From an uncultured Collinsella sp. (GTDB lineage: Bacteria; Actinomycetota; Coriobacteriia; Coriobacteriales; Coriobacteriaceae), in contig USGN01000098.1 in assembly GCA_900554255.1 (NCBI GenBank), forward strand, positions 1 through 5,382: a stretch of 5,382 nucleotides of DNA, in the 5' to 3' direction. The translations under genes were made by a program, and so were the position numbers. The notes below the pieces were generated by a model. That model was not told the origin of the DNA. It did not search any database and saw nothing but the letters and a program-made list of their open reading frames with translations. Positions 1 to 4,856 of the stretch are shown here, in pieces; within the stretch, counting starts at the first letter, position 1, and each line of letters begins with the position of its first letter.

Positions 1-435
1 TCATGGATGGCGACGACGGTTGCCGATACCGCCAGCGGGCCGATAATGCCGGTGTCGAGCGTCTTGATGCCGTCGATGATGGTGATGCCGCTAGCGGAGG
101 TCAAAGACGACGGGTACTTAAGTCCAAGACTGTCTCCGCTCAGCTTAATGATCTCGCTCAAAAAGAAGCAGTAGGCAAAATAGGCGACGAGAGCCTCGAG
201 GCAGCAACGAGCCGGTTGTTTTTGGGCAAGACCGATGGGCAGCGCTACGGACCGTCCACGAGCCGCGCTGGATGATGGTCCAAAAAGCGTACCAAGGGGT
301 TCCGTATACGGCGAGATCGCCGACGATGTCCGCAGTCGTTGCGAGAGCGGAGACGCCGACCATGAGGCCTGATATAGAAAACAGCATGGCGGGCGCGAAC
401 ATTGCCCCGCCAAAGCGTTGGATTTTTTGCAGCAT
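1..435 (-). pseudogene. Alpha-glucoside-type PTS permease (EIIC domain), frameshifted and cut by the window edge
   Basis: This would be the membrane EIIC part of a phosphotransferase-system sugar permease, which imports and phosphorylates a sugar. The N-terminus (MLQKIQRFGGAMFAPAMLFS, residues 1-20) and the tract YGTPWYAFWTIIQRGSWTV (to residue 62) match the GlvC/AglA/MalB alpha-glucoside EIICB family as I recall it. After V62 (codon 252-250) the frame breaks and ends at a TAA at 147-145, giving only 96 residues. The next frame, from about 248 down to 1, continues the family without stops: ALPIGLAQKQPARCCLEALV, then GIKTLDTGIIGPLAVSATVV. Family members normally have about nine residues (similar to FNQMPLLFV) between WTV and the GLPIGLA-like block. 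These are missing, so a deletion of about 26 nt explains both the gap and the frameshift. The start ATG at 435 has a GGAAGG ribosome site six bases upstream. The gene diverges from the GntR regulator, its likely controller. A local assembly error is the main alternative. The family call is fairly sure; the exact sugar is not. Confidence 0.8.
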
Positions 436-441
436 GTTCTG

Positions 442-447
442 CCTTCC
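442..447 (-). promoter_or_regulatory. Ribosome-binding site of the PTS gene
   Basis: GGAAGG on the minus strand, six bases before the ATG at 435. It supports this start, which also gives the expected family N-terminus MLQKIQRFGG. Confidence 0.7.
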
Positions 448-476
448 GAATATCGAGGCGCGTTGCGCGTGGGGAA

Positions 477-488
477 ACGTTTAAACAA
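477..488. promoter_or_regulatory. Candidate operator A (core GTTTAAAC)
   Basis: ACGTTTAAACAA contains the perfect 8-bp palindrome GTTTAAAC (479-486) followed by AA. On the minus strand it reads TTGTTTAAACGT, one half of which matches the TTGT half-site expected for TreR-like GntR repressors. It lies about 40 bp upstream of the PTS start codon, just downstream of that gene's putative -10. The ten bases GTTTAAACAA recur exactly at 601-610. Binding by the adjacent regulator is inference from repetition and position. Confidence 0.5.
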
Positions 489-500
489 TGGATTCATTGT
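485..500. repeat. Inverted repeat ACAATG-GATT-CATTGT
   Basis: Two perfect 6-base arms (485-490 and 495-500) around a GATT spacer. On the minus strand the arm region gives TACAAT at 501-496, a five-of-six match to a -10 hexamer for the PTS gene about 60 bp before its ATG. No good -35 lies at the right distance, so the promoter is weak or activator-dependent, or is not here. The repeat could be another regulator site; its left arm overlaps operator A. Confidence 0.4.
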
Positions 501-598
501 AGAGGACCAGACGAGTGTCGTACCGGCAGTTTTGAGCGAAACCGATTTGGGCATGACAGAAACCGTCAACGGCTAAATCCTGTCGCTTCACCGATATT

Positions 599-610
599 CG
601 GTTTAAACAA
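599..610. promoter_or_regulatory. Candidate operator B (core GTTTAAAC)
   Basis: CGGTTTAAACAA is the second exact copy of GTTTAAACAA (601-610). Its position over the putative -35 of the GntR gene would allow autorepression. The link to the regulator is inferred from shared sequence and position. Confidence 0.5.
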
Positions 611-629
611 CTTTAAGAAATGCTATCGT
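602..629 (+). promoter_or_regulatory. Putative promoter of the GntR regulator gene
   Basis: TTTAAA (602-607, four of six to TTGACA), a 16-base spacer, then TATCGT (624-629), preceded by TG at 621-622 as in extended -10 elements. The start codon is 35 bp downstream. A second -10-like AATAAT at 645-650 has no matching -35 and would leave almost no leader, so I prefer the first. This is a weak sequence-only call. Confidence 0.35.
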
Positions 630-652
630 GCCTAGCCGGAAATGAATAATGT

Positions 653-660
653 AGAGGTGA
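653..660 (+). promoter_or_regulatory. Ribosome-binding site of the GntR regulator gene
   Basis: AGAGGTGA ends four bases before the ATG at 665 and is a good match to the Shine-Dalgarno consensus. It fixes that start. Confidence 0.65.
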
Positions 661-664
661 AACA

Positions 665-1384
665 ATGCCAAAAGCGATTTACGAAGGAATCTACCGCGAG
701 ATCCGTTCGCGCATCATTAACGGGACCTATGCGTTTCAGGAGATGCTGCCAACCGAAGCCGAGCTGACCGCGGAATTTGGCTGCACGCGCAATACCGTCC
801 GCCGCGCTTTGAGCATGCTGGCCGACGGGATGTTTGTGCAGCCCATACACGGCAAGGGCGTGCGCGTTATTTGGCTTAAGGGCGAAACCGACATGTTGGG
901 CGCACTCGAAGAGGTTGAGTCGTTTGGCGAGTTTGCAAAGCGCAACAATGCCGTTGCATCGACGGACGTTAAGTCTTTTGAACATCTGGTCTGCACCGAG
1001 CAACTCTCTCGTCGCCTGGGCTTTAAGGTGGGCGAGAAGTTGATTCGCGTGGTGCGCGTCCGTAGCCTTAACGGTAACGCTCGCCAGGTGGACCACGGCT
1101 ATTTTCTGGAGTCGATCGCCAAAGGCCTGACCCCCGAGGTCGCGTCGGATTCTATCTACGGCTATCTGGAGCACAAGTGCGGCGTCAAGGTGATGGCGAG
1201 CCGTCGTACGGTGAGTGTCGAGCTCGCCAACGATGAAGACTGCAGCTATCTTGACCTCGGCAAATACAACTGCGTTGCCGTCATGGAGAGTCAGTCGTAC
1301 ACCTCGGATGGCATCTTGTTTGAGGTGACGCACACCCGTACGCACCCCGAGATCTTCCACTACCGCGTCAACTCCAAGCGATAG
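665..1384 (+). CDS. GntR/HutC-family transcriptional regulator, TreR-like
   Basis: A 239-residue DNA-binding regulator of normal HutC-subfamily length. Residues 1-70 form the winged helix-turn-helix: IYREIRSRIINGTYAFQEML, then LPTEAELTAEFGCTRNTVRRAL with the recognition helix around CTRNTVRRAL, then the wing HGKGVRV. The rest is a UTRA-type effector domain. Several stretches recall B. subtilis TreR, the trehalose-operon repressor that senses trehalose 6-phosphate: ESFGEFAK, SIYGYLEHKCGV, VELANDEDCSYLDL and the ending GILFEVTHTRTHPEIFHYRV. I therefore infer a sugar-phosphate or alpha-glucoside-responsive repressor, but the ligand cannot be read from the sequence. It diverges from the PTS pseudogene and lies upstream of the ABC operon, separated from it by a strong terminator. 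GTTYAWAC-core palindromes occur before all three units, suggesting it controls both neighbours and itself. Its codon use is mixed (AAA, GAA and TTT present), as for a low-abundance regulator. Confidence 0.9.
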   Translation: MPKAIYEGIYREIRSRIINGTYAFQEMLPTEAELTAEFGCTRNTVRRALSMLADGMFVQPIHGKGVRVIWLKGETDMLGALEEVESFGEFAKRNNAVASTDVKSFEHLVCTEQLSRRLGFKVGEKLIRVVRVRSLNGNARQVDHGYFLESIAKGLTPEVASDSIYGYLEHKCGVKVMASRRTVSVELANDEDCSYLDLGKYNCVAVMESQSYTSDGILFEVTHTRTHPEIFHYRVNSKR

Positions 1385-1425
1385 CCGGCTAGCTCGCAGC
1401 CTGACGAGACTCATGCCCTCAAAGC

Positions 1426-1475
1426 GAAAACGCCCGGTCAAACCGACGATGCATCGGCTTGACCGGGCGTTTTCT
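1426..1475 (+). terminator. Intrinsic terminator after the GntR regulator
   Basis: A perfect 16-bp stem (1426-1441 with 1459-1474) carries the GC-rich core CGCCCGGTC. The inner segment can add four more pairs (CCGA with TCGG). TTTT at 1470-1473 lies in the descending arm, followed by CTCTATA. The complementary AAAA at 1427-1430 makes it potentially bidirectional. It begins 42 bp after the regulator's stop codon and insulates the ABC operon from read-through. Confidence 0.85.
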
Positions 1476-1495
1476 CTATATTCGATAACAAATAA

Positions 1496-1507
1496 TTGTT
1501 TATACAA
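1496..1507. promoter_or_regulatory. Candidate operator C (TTGTTTATACAA)
   Basis: Near-palindrome with TTGT and ACAA arms and core GTTTATAC. It differs at one base from the B. subtilis TreR operator TTGTATATACAA as I remember it. It sits about 65-75 bp upstream of operator D and well upstream of the putative ABC promoter, so it may act at a distance or serve an unrecognised promoter. It is the best single match in the window to a TreR-like site. Confidence 0.55.
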
Positions 1508-1570
1508 AACTTGTCAAGTATCAAGTTGAAATTACCGTTCACCGAAGTTTTTCTACCGCTCTAGTAATAC

Positions 1571-1582
1571 TTGTTCAAACAA
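1571..1582. promoter_or_regulatory. Candidate operator D (TTGTTCAAACAA)
   Basis: Inverted repeat with 5-base arms TTGTT and AACAA around CA; core GTTCAAAC. It overlaps the putative -35 of the ABC operon, where a bound repressor would block RNA polymerase. It belongs to the same palindrome family as the sites at 477, 599 and 1496. Confidence 0.55.
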
Positions 1583-1602
1583 CTAGCCAAATAGCGTATT
1601 GT
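1574..1602 (+). promoter_or_regulatory. Putative promoter of the ABC transporter operon
   Basis: TTCAAA (1574-1579) and TATTGT (1597-1602) are each four of six to the sigma-70-type consensus and are separated by exactly 17 bases. Transcription would start near 1609 and leave a leader of about 80 nt. The hexamers are weak. The call rests mainly on spacing and on the overlap of palindromes with both elements (1571-1582 and 1599-1606). Confidence 0.35.
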
Positions 1603-1606
1603 ACAA
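1599..1606. promoter_or_regulatory. Short perfect palindrome TTGTACAA
   Basis: An 8-bp perfect palindrome with the same TTGT and ACAA half-sites as operators C and D but without the four-base centre. It overlaps the putative -10, and its centre is 26 bp from that of operator D. It could be a secondary repressor site or chance. Confidence 0.3.
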
Positions 1607-1616
1607 ATCAGCAAAA

Positions 1617-1667
1617 GGGGCAAAGTCCCCGAGCCAATCTCCGAAGGCGGCGGCAAAGGGTGCCGCC
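1617..1667 (+). other. Two small hairpins in the ABC operon leader
   Basis: GGGG (1617-1620) pairs with CCCC (1627-1630) around a 6-base loop. GGCGGCA (1649-1655) pairs with TGCCGCC (1661-1667) around AAGGG. The second ends eight bases before the Shine-Dalgarno region at 1676-1684, leaving it exposed. They may stabilise the 5' end of a heavily translated mRNA. No known riboswitch consensus is evident to me. Confidence 0.4.
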
Positions 1668-1675
1668 ACGGTGTG

Positions 1676-1684
1676 AAAGGGTGG
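1676..1684 (+). promoter_or_regulatory. Ribosome-binding site deciding the binding-protein start
   Basis: GAAAGGGTGG (from 1675) ends six bases before the ATG at 1691. An in-frame GTG at 1673 would place this sequence inside the coding region and has no site of its own, so 1691 is the better start. An ATG at 1703 lacks a good site. Confidence 0.65.
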
Positions 1685-1690
1685 ATTGTA

Positions 1691-3007
1691 ATGAAGAACG
1701 AAATGAGCAGAAGGCAGTTCCTGGGCTTCGCTGGTTCCGCGGCTGCGGTTCTGGGTCTGGGTCTTGTGGGCTGCGGTGGCTCCGCCGGCTCCGGCTCCTC
1801 TGCTTCTGGTGACGCCGCCGAGGTCTACTTCCTCCAATTCAAGCCCGAGGTCGACAAGGAGTGGAAGGAGATCGCCAAGGCGTACAAGGAGGAGAAGGGC
1901 GTCGAGGTCAAGATCGTGACCGCCGCCTCCAACACCTACGAGGAGAAGCTCAAGTCCGAGATGTCCAAGAGCTCCGCTCCGACCCTGTTCCAGGTCAACG
2001 GCCCCACCGGTCTTAAGAACTGGAAGGATTACTGCGCCGACCTGTCCGATACCAAGCTCCGCGGTGAGCTCATTGACGACTCCCTGGCTCTGCAGTCCGA
2101 TGGCAAGGATCTGGGTATCGACTGGGTCCAGGAGAGCTACGGCATCATCTACAACAAGCAGCTGCTCGAGAAGGCTGGCTACAAGGCCGAGGACATCAAC
2201 TCCTTCGACAAGCTGAAGGCTTGTGCCGACGACATCCAGGCCCGCAAGGACGAGCTCGGCATTGAGGGCGCCTTCACTTCTGCTGGCATGGATGACTCCT
2301 CCAGCTGGCGCTACACCACCCACCTCGCCAACCTCCCGCTCTACTACGAGTTCGAGAAGGAGCACAACCAGGAGGACGACGAGATCAAGGGCGAGTATCT
2401 CGACAACTTCAAGCAGATTTTCGACCTGTACATCACCGACTCCACCTGCGATCCTTCGCAGCTTGCCTCCAAGACCGGCGACGACGCCACCAACGAGTTC
2501 GCAACCGGCAAGGCCGTCTTCTATCAGAACGGCTCTTGGGCATACGCTGACCTCACCAAGGCCGGTATGACCGACGACCAGCTCGGCATGCTGCCGATCT
2601 ACATCGGCGTCGACGGCGAGGAGAACCAGGGCCTGTGCTCCGGCGGCGAGAACTACTGGTGCGTCAGCTCCCAGGCTTCCGAGGATGCCCAGAAGGCCAC
2701 CGAGGACTTCATGTATTGGTGCGTCACCTCTGACACCGCCACCAGCATCATCGCTGACAAGATGGGTCTGACCGCCCCGTTCAAGAGCGCTAAGGAAACC
2801 ACCAACGTCTTCTCGCAGCAGGCCGTTGCCATGGCCAAGGACGGCAAGAAGACCGTCGCTTGGGACTTCGTCTACATCCCCTCCGAGGAGTGGAAGAAGA
2901 ACCTCAAGCAGGCTCTGATCGCCTATGCTGCCGACAACAGCAAGTGGGACGGCGTCAAGAACGCCTTCGTGGATGGCTGGAAGACCGAGAAGGCTGCTTC
3001 CGAGTAA
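1691..3007 (+). CDS. Sugar ABC transporter solute-binding lipoprotein (CUT1 type)
   Basis: A 438-residue extracellular binding protein that delivers a sugar to the permeases encoded next. The N-terminus MKNEMSRRQFLGFAG carries a twin-arginine motif (SRRQFLG, residues 6-12), a hydrophobic stretch, and a lipobox LVGC with Cys28 as the predicted lipidated residue. A Gly/Ser linker follows. The mature part has the usual family-1 binding-protein features: an opening strand (EVYFLQFKPEV), the tract TYEEKLKSEMSKSSAPTLFQVNG, the stretch YGIIYNKQLLEKAGY, FATGKAVFYQNGSW in the second lobe, and many aromatic residues suited to sugar stacking. Codon use is far more biased than in its neighbours: TTC and AAG/GAG are used almost exclusively after the signal region, consistent with very high expression. 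A 13-bp hairpin follows the gene. The substrate is not determinable. An alpha-glucoside is a guess from the adjacent TreR-like regulator and alpha-glucoside PTS remnant. Confidence 0.92.
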   Translation: MKNEMSRRQFLGFAGSAAAVLGLGLVGCGGSAGSGSSASGDAAEVYFLQFKPEVDKEWKEIAKAYKEEKGVEVKIVTAASNTYEEKLKSEMSKSSAPTLFQVNGPTGLKNWKDYCADLSDTKLRGELIDDSLALQSDGKDLGIDWVQESYGIIYNKQLLEKAGYKAEDINSFDKLKACADDIQARKDELGIEGAFTSAGMDDSSSWRYTTHLANLPLYYEFEKEHNQEDDEIKGEYLDNFKQIFDLYITDSTCDPSQLASKTGDDATNEFATGKAVFYQNGSWAYADLTKAGMTDDQLGMLPIYIGVDGEENQGLCSGGENYWCVSSQASEDAQKATEDFMYWCVTSDTATSIIADKMGLTAPFKSAKETTNVFSQQAVAMAKDGKKTVAWDFVYIPSEEWKKNLKQALIAYAADNSKWDGVKNAFVDGWKTEKAASE

Positions 3008-3038
3008 GCAGTTGCTGCCCAAGCTATCTGATTAGCGA

Positions 3039-3074
3039 CAGGGGGCGGGCAGACGGTGGTTTGCCCGCCCCCTG
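3039..3074 (+). terminator. Intercistronic GC-rich hairpin after the binding-protein gene (attenuator or mRNA stabiliser)
   Basis: A perfect 13-bp stem (3039-3051 with 3062-3074) of almost only G-C pairs, with a 10-base loop. No T-tract follows; the sequence goes straight into CATATTGAAAGGA, the next gene's ribosome site. It is therefore probably a partial terminator or a barrier to 3' exonucleases that raises binding-protein mRNA relative to permease mRNA, as known for malE-malF in enterics. Confidence 0.65.
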
Positions 3075-3081
3075 CATATTG

Positions 3082-3087
3082 AAAGGA
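3082..3087 (+). promoter_or_regulatory. Ribosome-binding site of the first permease gene
   Basis: AAAGGA lies seven bases before the ATG at 3095 and eight bases after the hairpin. It is part of a GCATATNGAAAGG segment repeated before the ATPase gene. Confidence 0.6.
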
Positions 3088-3094
3088 CCCTTCT

Positions 3095-3949
3095 ATGGGC
3101 AAAGCACTCAAGCGCTGGTGGCCGCTCTTTATGCTGCCCACGTGCCTGGCGTTTATGATCGGGTTCGTGATTCCCTTTATCCAGGGCTTCTATCTCTCGT
3201 TCTGCCAGTTTATTACCATTAACAACGCGCATTTTGTCGGTATTGAGAACTACGTGCGCGCACTGTCCGATCCGCAGTTTGCTACGTCGTTCTTCTTTAC
3301 GGTGGCATTTGCCTTCCTGTCGACGGTGCTCATCAACGTGATCGCCCTCGCCATCGCGCAGGCGCTCACCCGCAAGGCGCTCAAGGGCACTAACATCTTC
3401 CGTACGATCTTCTTTATGCCTAACCTGATCGGCGGCATCGTGTTGGGCTACATTTGGCAGATCCTGATCAACTGCCTGCTTTCCAACATCGGCGCCCAGC
3501 TCATTGCCCTTAACTCTGCTGCTGGCTTCTGGGGCCTTATCATCCTGACCCTGTGGCAGCAGGTCGGCTACATGATGATCATCTACATCGCCGGTCTGCA
3601 GTCCATTCCGTCCGACTACATCGAGGCCGCCAAGGTTGACGGTGCCACGGCATGGCAGACGTTCTGGAAGGTTAAGATCCCCAATCTGATGCCGACGATC
3701 ACCATCTGCCTGTTCCTGTCCATCACCAACGGCTTTAAGCTGTTCGACCAGAACCTCGCCCTTACCGGCGGCGCCCCTGCGCACTCCACCGAGATGCTCG
3801 CCCTGAACATCTACAACACGTTCTACTCGCGTGCCGGCATCGCATGGCAGGGCATTGGCCAGGCCAAGGCAGTCATCTTCTGTATCCTGGTCGTTGCTAT
3901 TTCCATGATCCAGCTTAAGGCCACGAGGTCCAAGGAGGTGCAGCAGTAA
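3095..3949 (+). CDS. Sugar ABC transporter permease, MalF/UgpA-like
   Basis: A 284-residue inner-membrane permease, the first of two channel-forming subunits of the importer. Hydrophobic segments lie near residues 10-33, 67-90, 108-128, 144-168, 203-220 and 258-275, giving the six helices typical of the short MalF-like class (it lacks MalF's large periplasmic insert). The cytoplasmic EAA loop that docks on the ATPase is clear at residues 177-200: IEAAKVDGATAWQTFWKVKI, then PNLMP. Segment 101-112 (IFRTIFFMPNLI) and the ending tract with MLALNIYNTFYSRAGIAWQG are also typical of CUT1 permeases. The gene starts 87 bases after the binding-protein stop, and its TAA overlaps the next ATG by one base (TAATG), so the two permeases are translationally coupled. 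Codon use is more relaxed than in the upstream gene, with many TTT and CGC codons, matching lower expression. Confidence 0.93.
   Translation: MGKALKRWWPLFMLPTCLAFMIGFVIPFIQGFYLSFCQFITINNAHFVGIENYVRALSDPQFATSFFFTVAFAFLSTVLINVIALAIAQALTRKALKGTNIFRTIFFMPNLIGGIVLGYIWQILINCLLSNIGAQLIALNSAAGFWGLIILTLWQQVGYMMIIYIAGLQSIPSDYIEAAKVDGATAWQTFWKVKIPNLMPTITICLFLSITNGFKLFDQNLALTGGAPAHSTEMLALNIYNTFYSRAGIAWQGIGQAKAVIFCILVVAISMIQLKATRSKEVQQ
3932..3940 (+). promoter_or_regulatory. Strong Shine-Dalgarno site for the second permease, inside the first permease gene
   Basis: AAGGAGGTG, a near-perfect match to the anti-Shine-Dalgarno complement, lies eight bases before the ATG at 3949. Here it encodes the Lys-Glu-Val near the C-terminus of the first permease. 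It settles the start and supports equal, coupled production of both subunits. Confidence 0.8.
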
Positions 3950-4788
3950 TGAAACGCGATAAGGCTATTAACCGCGCGCTCTCGATTTTCTTTACGATCC
4001 TGTCGCTCGCGTGGATCTACCCCGTGTTCATGATTGCGCTCAATTCCTTTAAAAAGGGAACTGCAATCAGCACCACCACGGCATTCGATTTGCTCACGCC
4101 CGAGACGTTCAACGGCCTTGCAAACTACGTGCACGCTCTTAACGAGCAGGGCTTTGCCTCGGCGTTTATGTACTCGCTCATCATCACGGTCACGTCGGTC
4201 GTTCTGATTTTGGTGTGCTGCTCCATGTGCGCTTGGTACGTAGTGCGCGTCAACAGCAAGATTTCGAACTTCTTCTATTACCTGTTCGTCTTCTCGATGG
4301 TCGTGCCCTTCCAGATGCTCATGTTCACGCTGTCCAATTTGGCGGACCGCATCGGCTTCAACACGCCATTCAACATCTGCTTTATCTACCTTGGCTTTGG
4401 CGCGGGCCTGGCGGTCTTTATGTTCGCCGGCTTTGTAAAGAACATCCCGCTCGAGATCGAAGAGGCGGCCATGATTGATGGCTGCAACCCGGTCCAGGTG
4501 TTCTTTAAGATTGTTCTCCCCATCATGAAGCCCACCTATCTTTCGGTCGGCATTCTCGAGACCATGTGGGTCTGGAACGACTACCTGCTGCCCTACCTTA
4601 CGCTCGACTCCACCAAGTACAAGACCATTCCTATCTTGATCCAGTACTTCCGCGGCGGCTACGGCCACGTCGAGCTCGGCCCCATGATGGCCTGCATCAT
4701 GATGGTCGTTATCCCCATCGTCATCATGTACATCCTCTGTCAGAAGTACATCATCGACGGCGTGGTGGCAGGTGCCGTCAAGGGCTGA
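3949..4788 (+). CDS. Sugar ABC transporter permease, MalG/UgpE-like
   Basis: A 279-residue inner-membrane permease that pairs with the MalF-like subunit. It opens with a short basic N-terminus (MKRDKAINRA) and a first helix at about 11-32. This is followed by the extracellular loop with FNGLANYVHAL (55-64) and helices near 73-97, 107-127, 142-163, 198-218 and 247-265. The EAA loop lies at 171-195 (EEAAMIDGCNPVQVFFKIVL, then PIMKP), with the usual spacing to VWNDYLLP (208-215). The C-terminus IIDGVVAGAVKG is the characteristic MalG-type tail that contacts the ATPase. It overlaps the preceding stop by one base and ends in TGA. A hairpin and the ATPase gene follow after 68 bases. Complete and of normal length. 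I see no substrate-determining residue that can be read reliably. Confidence 0.93.
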   Translation: MKRDKAINRALSIFFTILSLAWIYPVFMIALNSFKKGTAISTTTAFDLLTPETFNGLANYVHALNEQGFASAFMYSLIITVTSVVLILVCCSMCAWYVVRVNSKISNFFYYLFVFSMVVPFQMLMFTLSNLADRIGFNTPFNICFIYLGFGAGLAVFMFAGFVKNIPLEIEEAAMIDGCNPVQVFFKIVLPIMKPTYLSVGILETMWVWNDYLLPYLTLDSTKYKTIPILIQYFRGGYGHVELGPMMACIMMVVIPIVIMYILCQKYIIDGVVAGAVKG

Positions 4789-4812
4789 TGCCGTAACTGT
4801 TTTGCAAGTTTC

Positions 4813-4839
4813 TGCGGCGCCCCTCAGCGTGGCGCCGCA
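4813..4839 (+). terminator. Intercistronic hairpin before the ATPase gene
   Basis: A 9-bp perfect stem (TGCGGCGCC 4813-4821 with GGCGCCGCA 4831-4839) and a 9-base loop. There is no T-tract, so full termination is unlikely. It leads into CATATCGAAAGG, nearly the same sequence that follows the hairpin at 3039-3074. Its role is probably transcript stability or partial attenuation. Confidence 0.55.
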
Positions 4840-4844
4840 TATCG

Positions 4845-4849
4845 AAAGG
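4845..4849 (+). promoter_or_regulatory. Ribosome-binding site of the ATPase gene
   Basis: AAAGG lies seven bases before the ATG at 4857 and five bases after the hairpin. This start gives the family N-terminus [15 protein letters not shown]. Confidence 0.6.
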
Positions 4850-4856
4850 TAGAGAC

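Noticed and set aside
246..252. Programmed ribosomal frameshift in the PTS gene
   Set aside because: There is no slippery heptamer at the junction, and a conserved block of about nine residues is missing. A deletion explains this and a frameshift signal would not.
402..635. Plus-strand open frame (77 codons) across the divergent intergenic region
   Set aside because: It overlaps the start of the PTS gene and both candidate promoters, lacks a ribosome site and has an unremarkable composition.
632..1507. Minus-strand open frame opposite the GntR regulator
   Set aside because: It spans the regulator and its terminator, has no recognisable domain, and is contradicted by the clear helix-turn-helix protein on the plus strand.
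1617..1690. Possible riboswitch in the ABC operon leader
   Set aside because: Only two short simple hairpins are present in a leader of about 80 nt. I see no conserved junction or known aptamer core, and DNA-level operators already explain regulation.
1583..3022. Long minus-strand open frame (479 codons) opposite the binding-protein gene
   Set aside because: Its Leu/Val/Gly-rich translation is the mirror of GAC/GAG/GGC-biased codons on the plus strand. It has no recognisable domains, and the plus-strand gene is clearly real.
3032..3784. Minus-strand open frame opposite the first permease
   Set aside because: The His/Asp/Arg-rich translation has no family features and is antisense to a permease with a clear EAA motif.
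3823..4668. Minus-strand open frame opposite the second permease
   Set aside because: Another codon-bias shadow: a highly charged sequence without domain features, overlapping a confidently identified gene.
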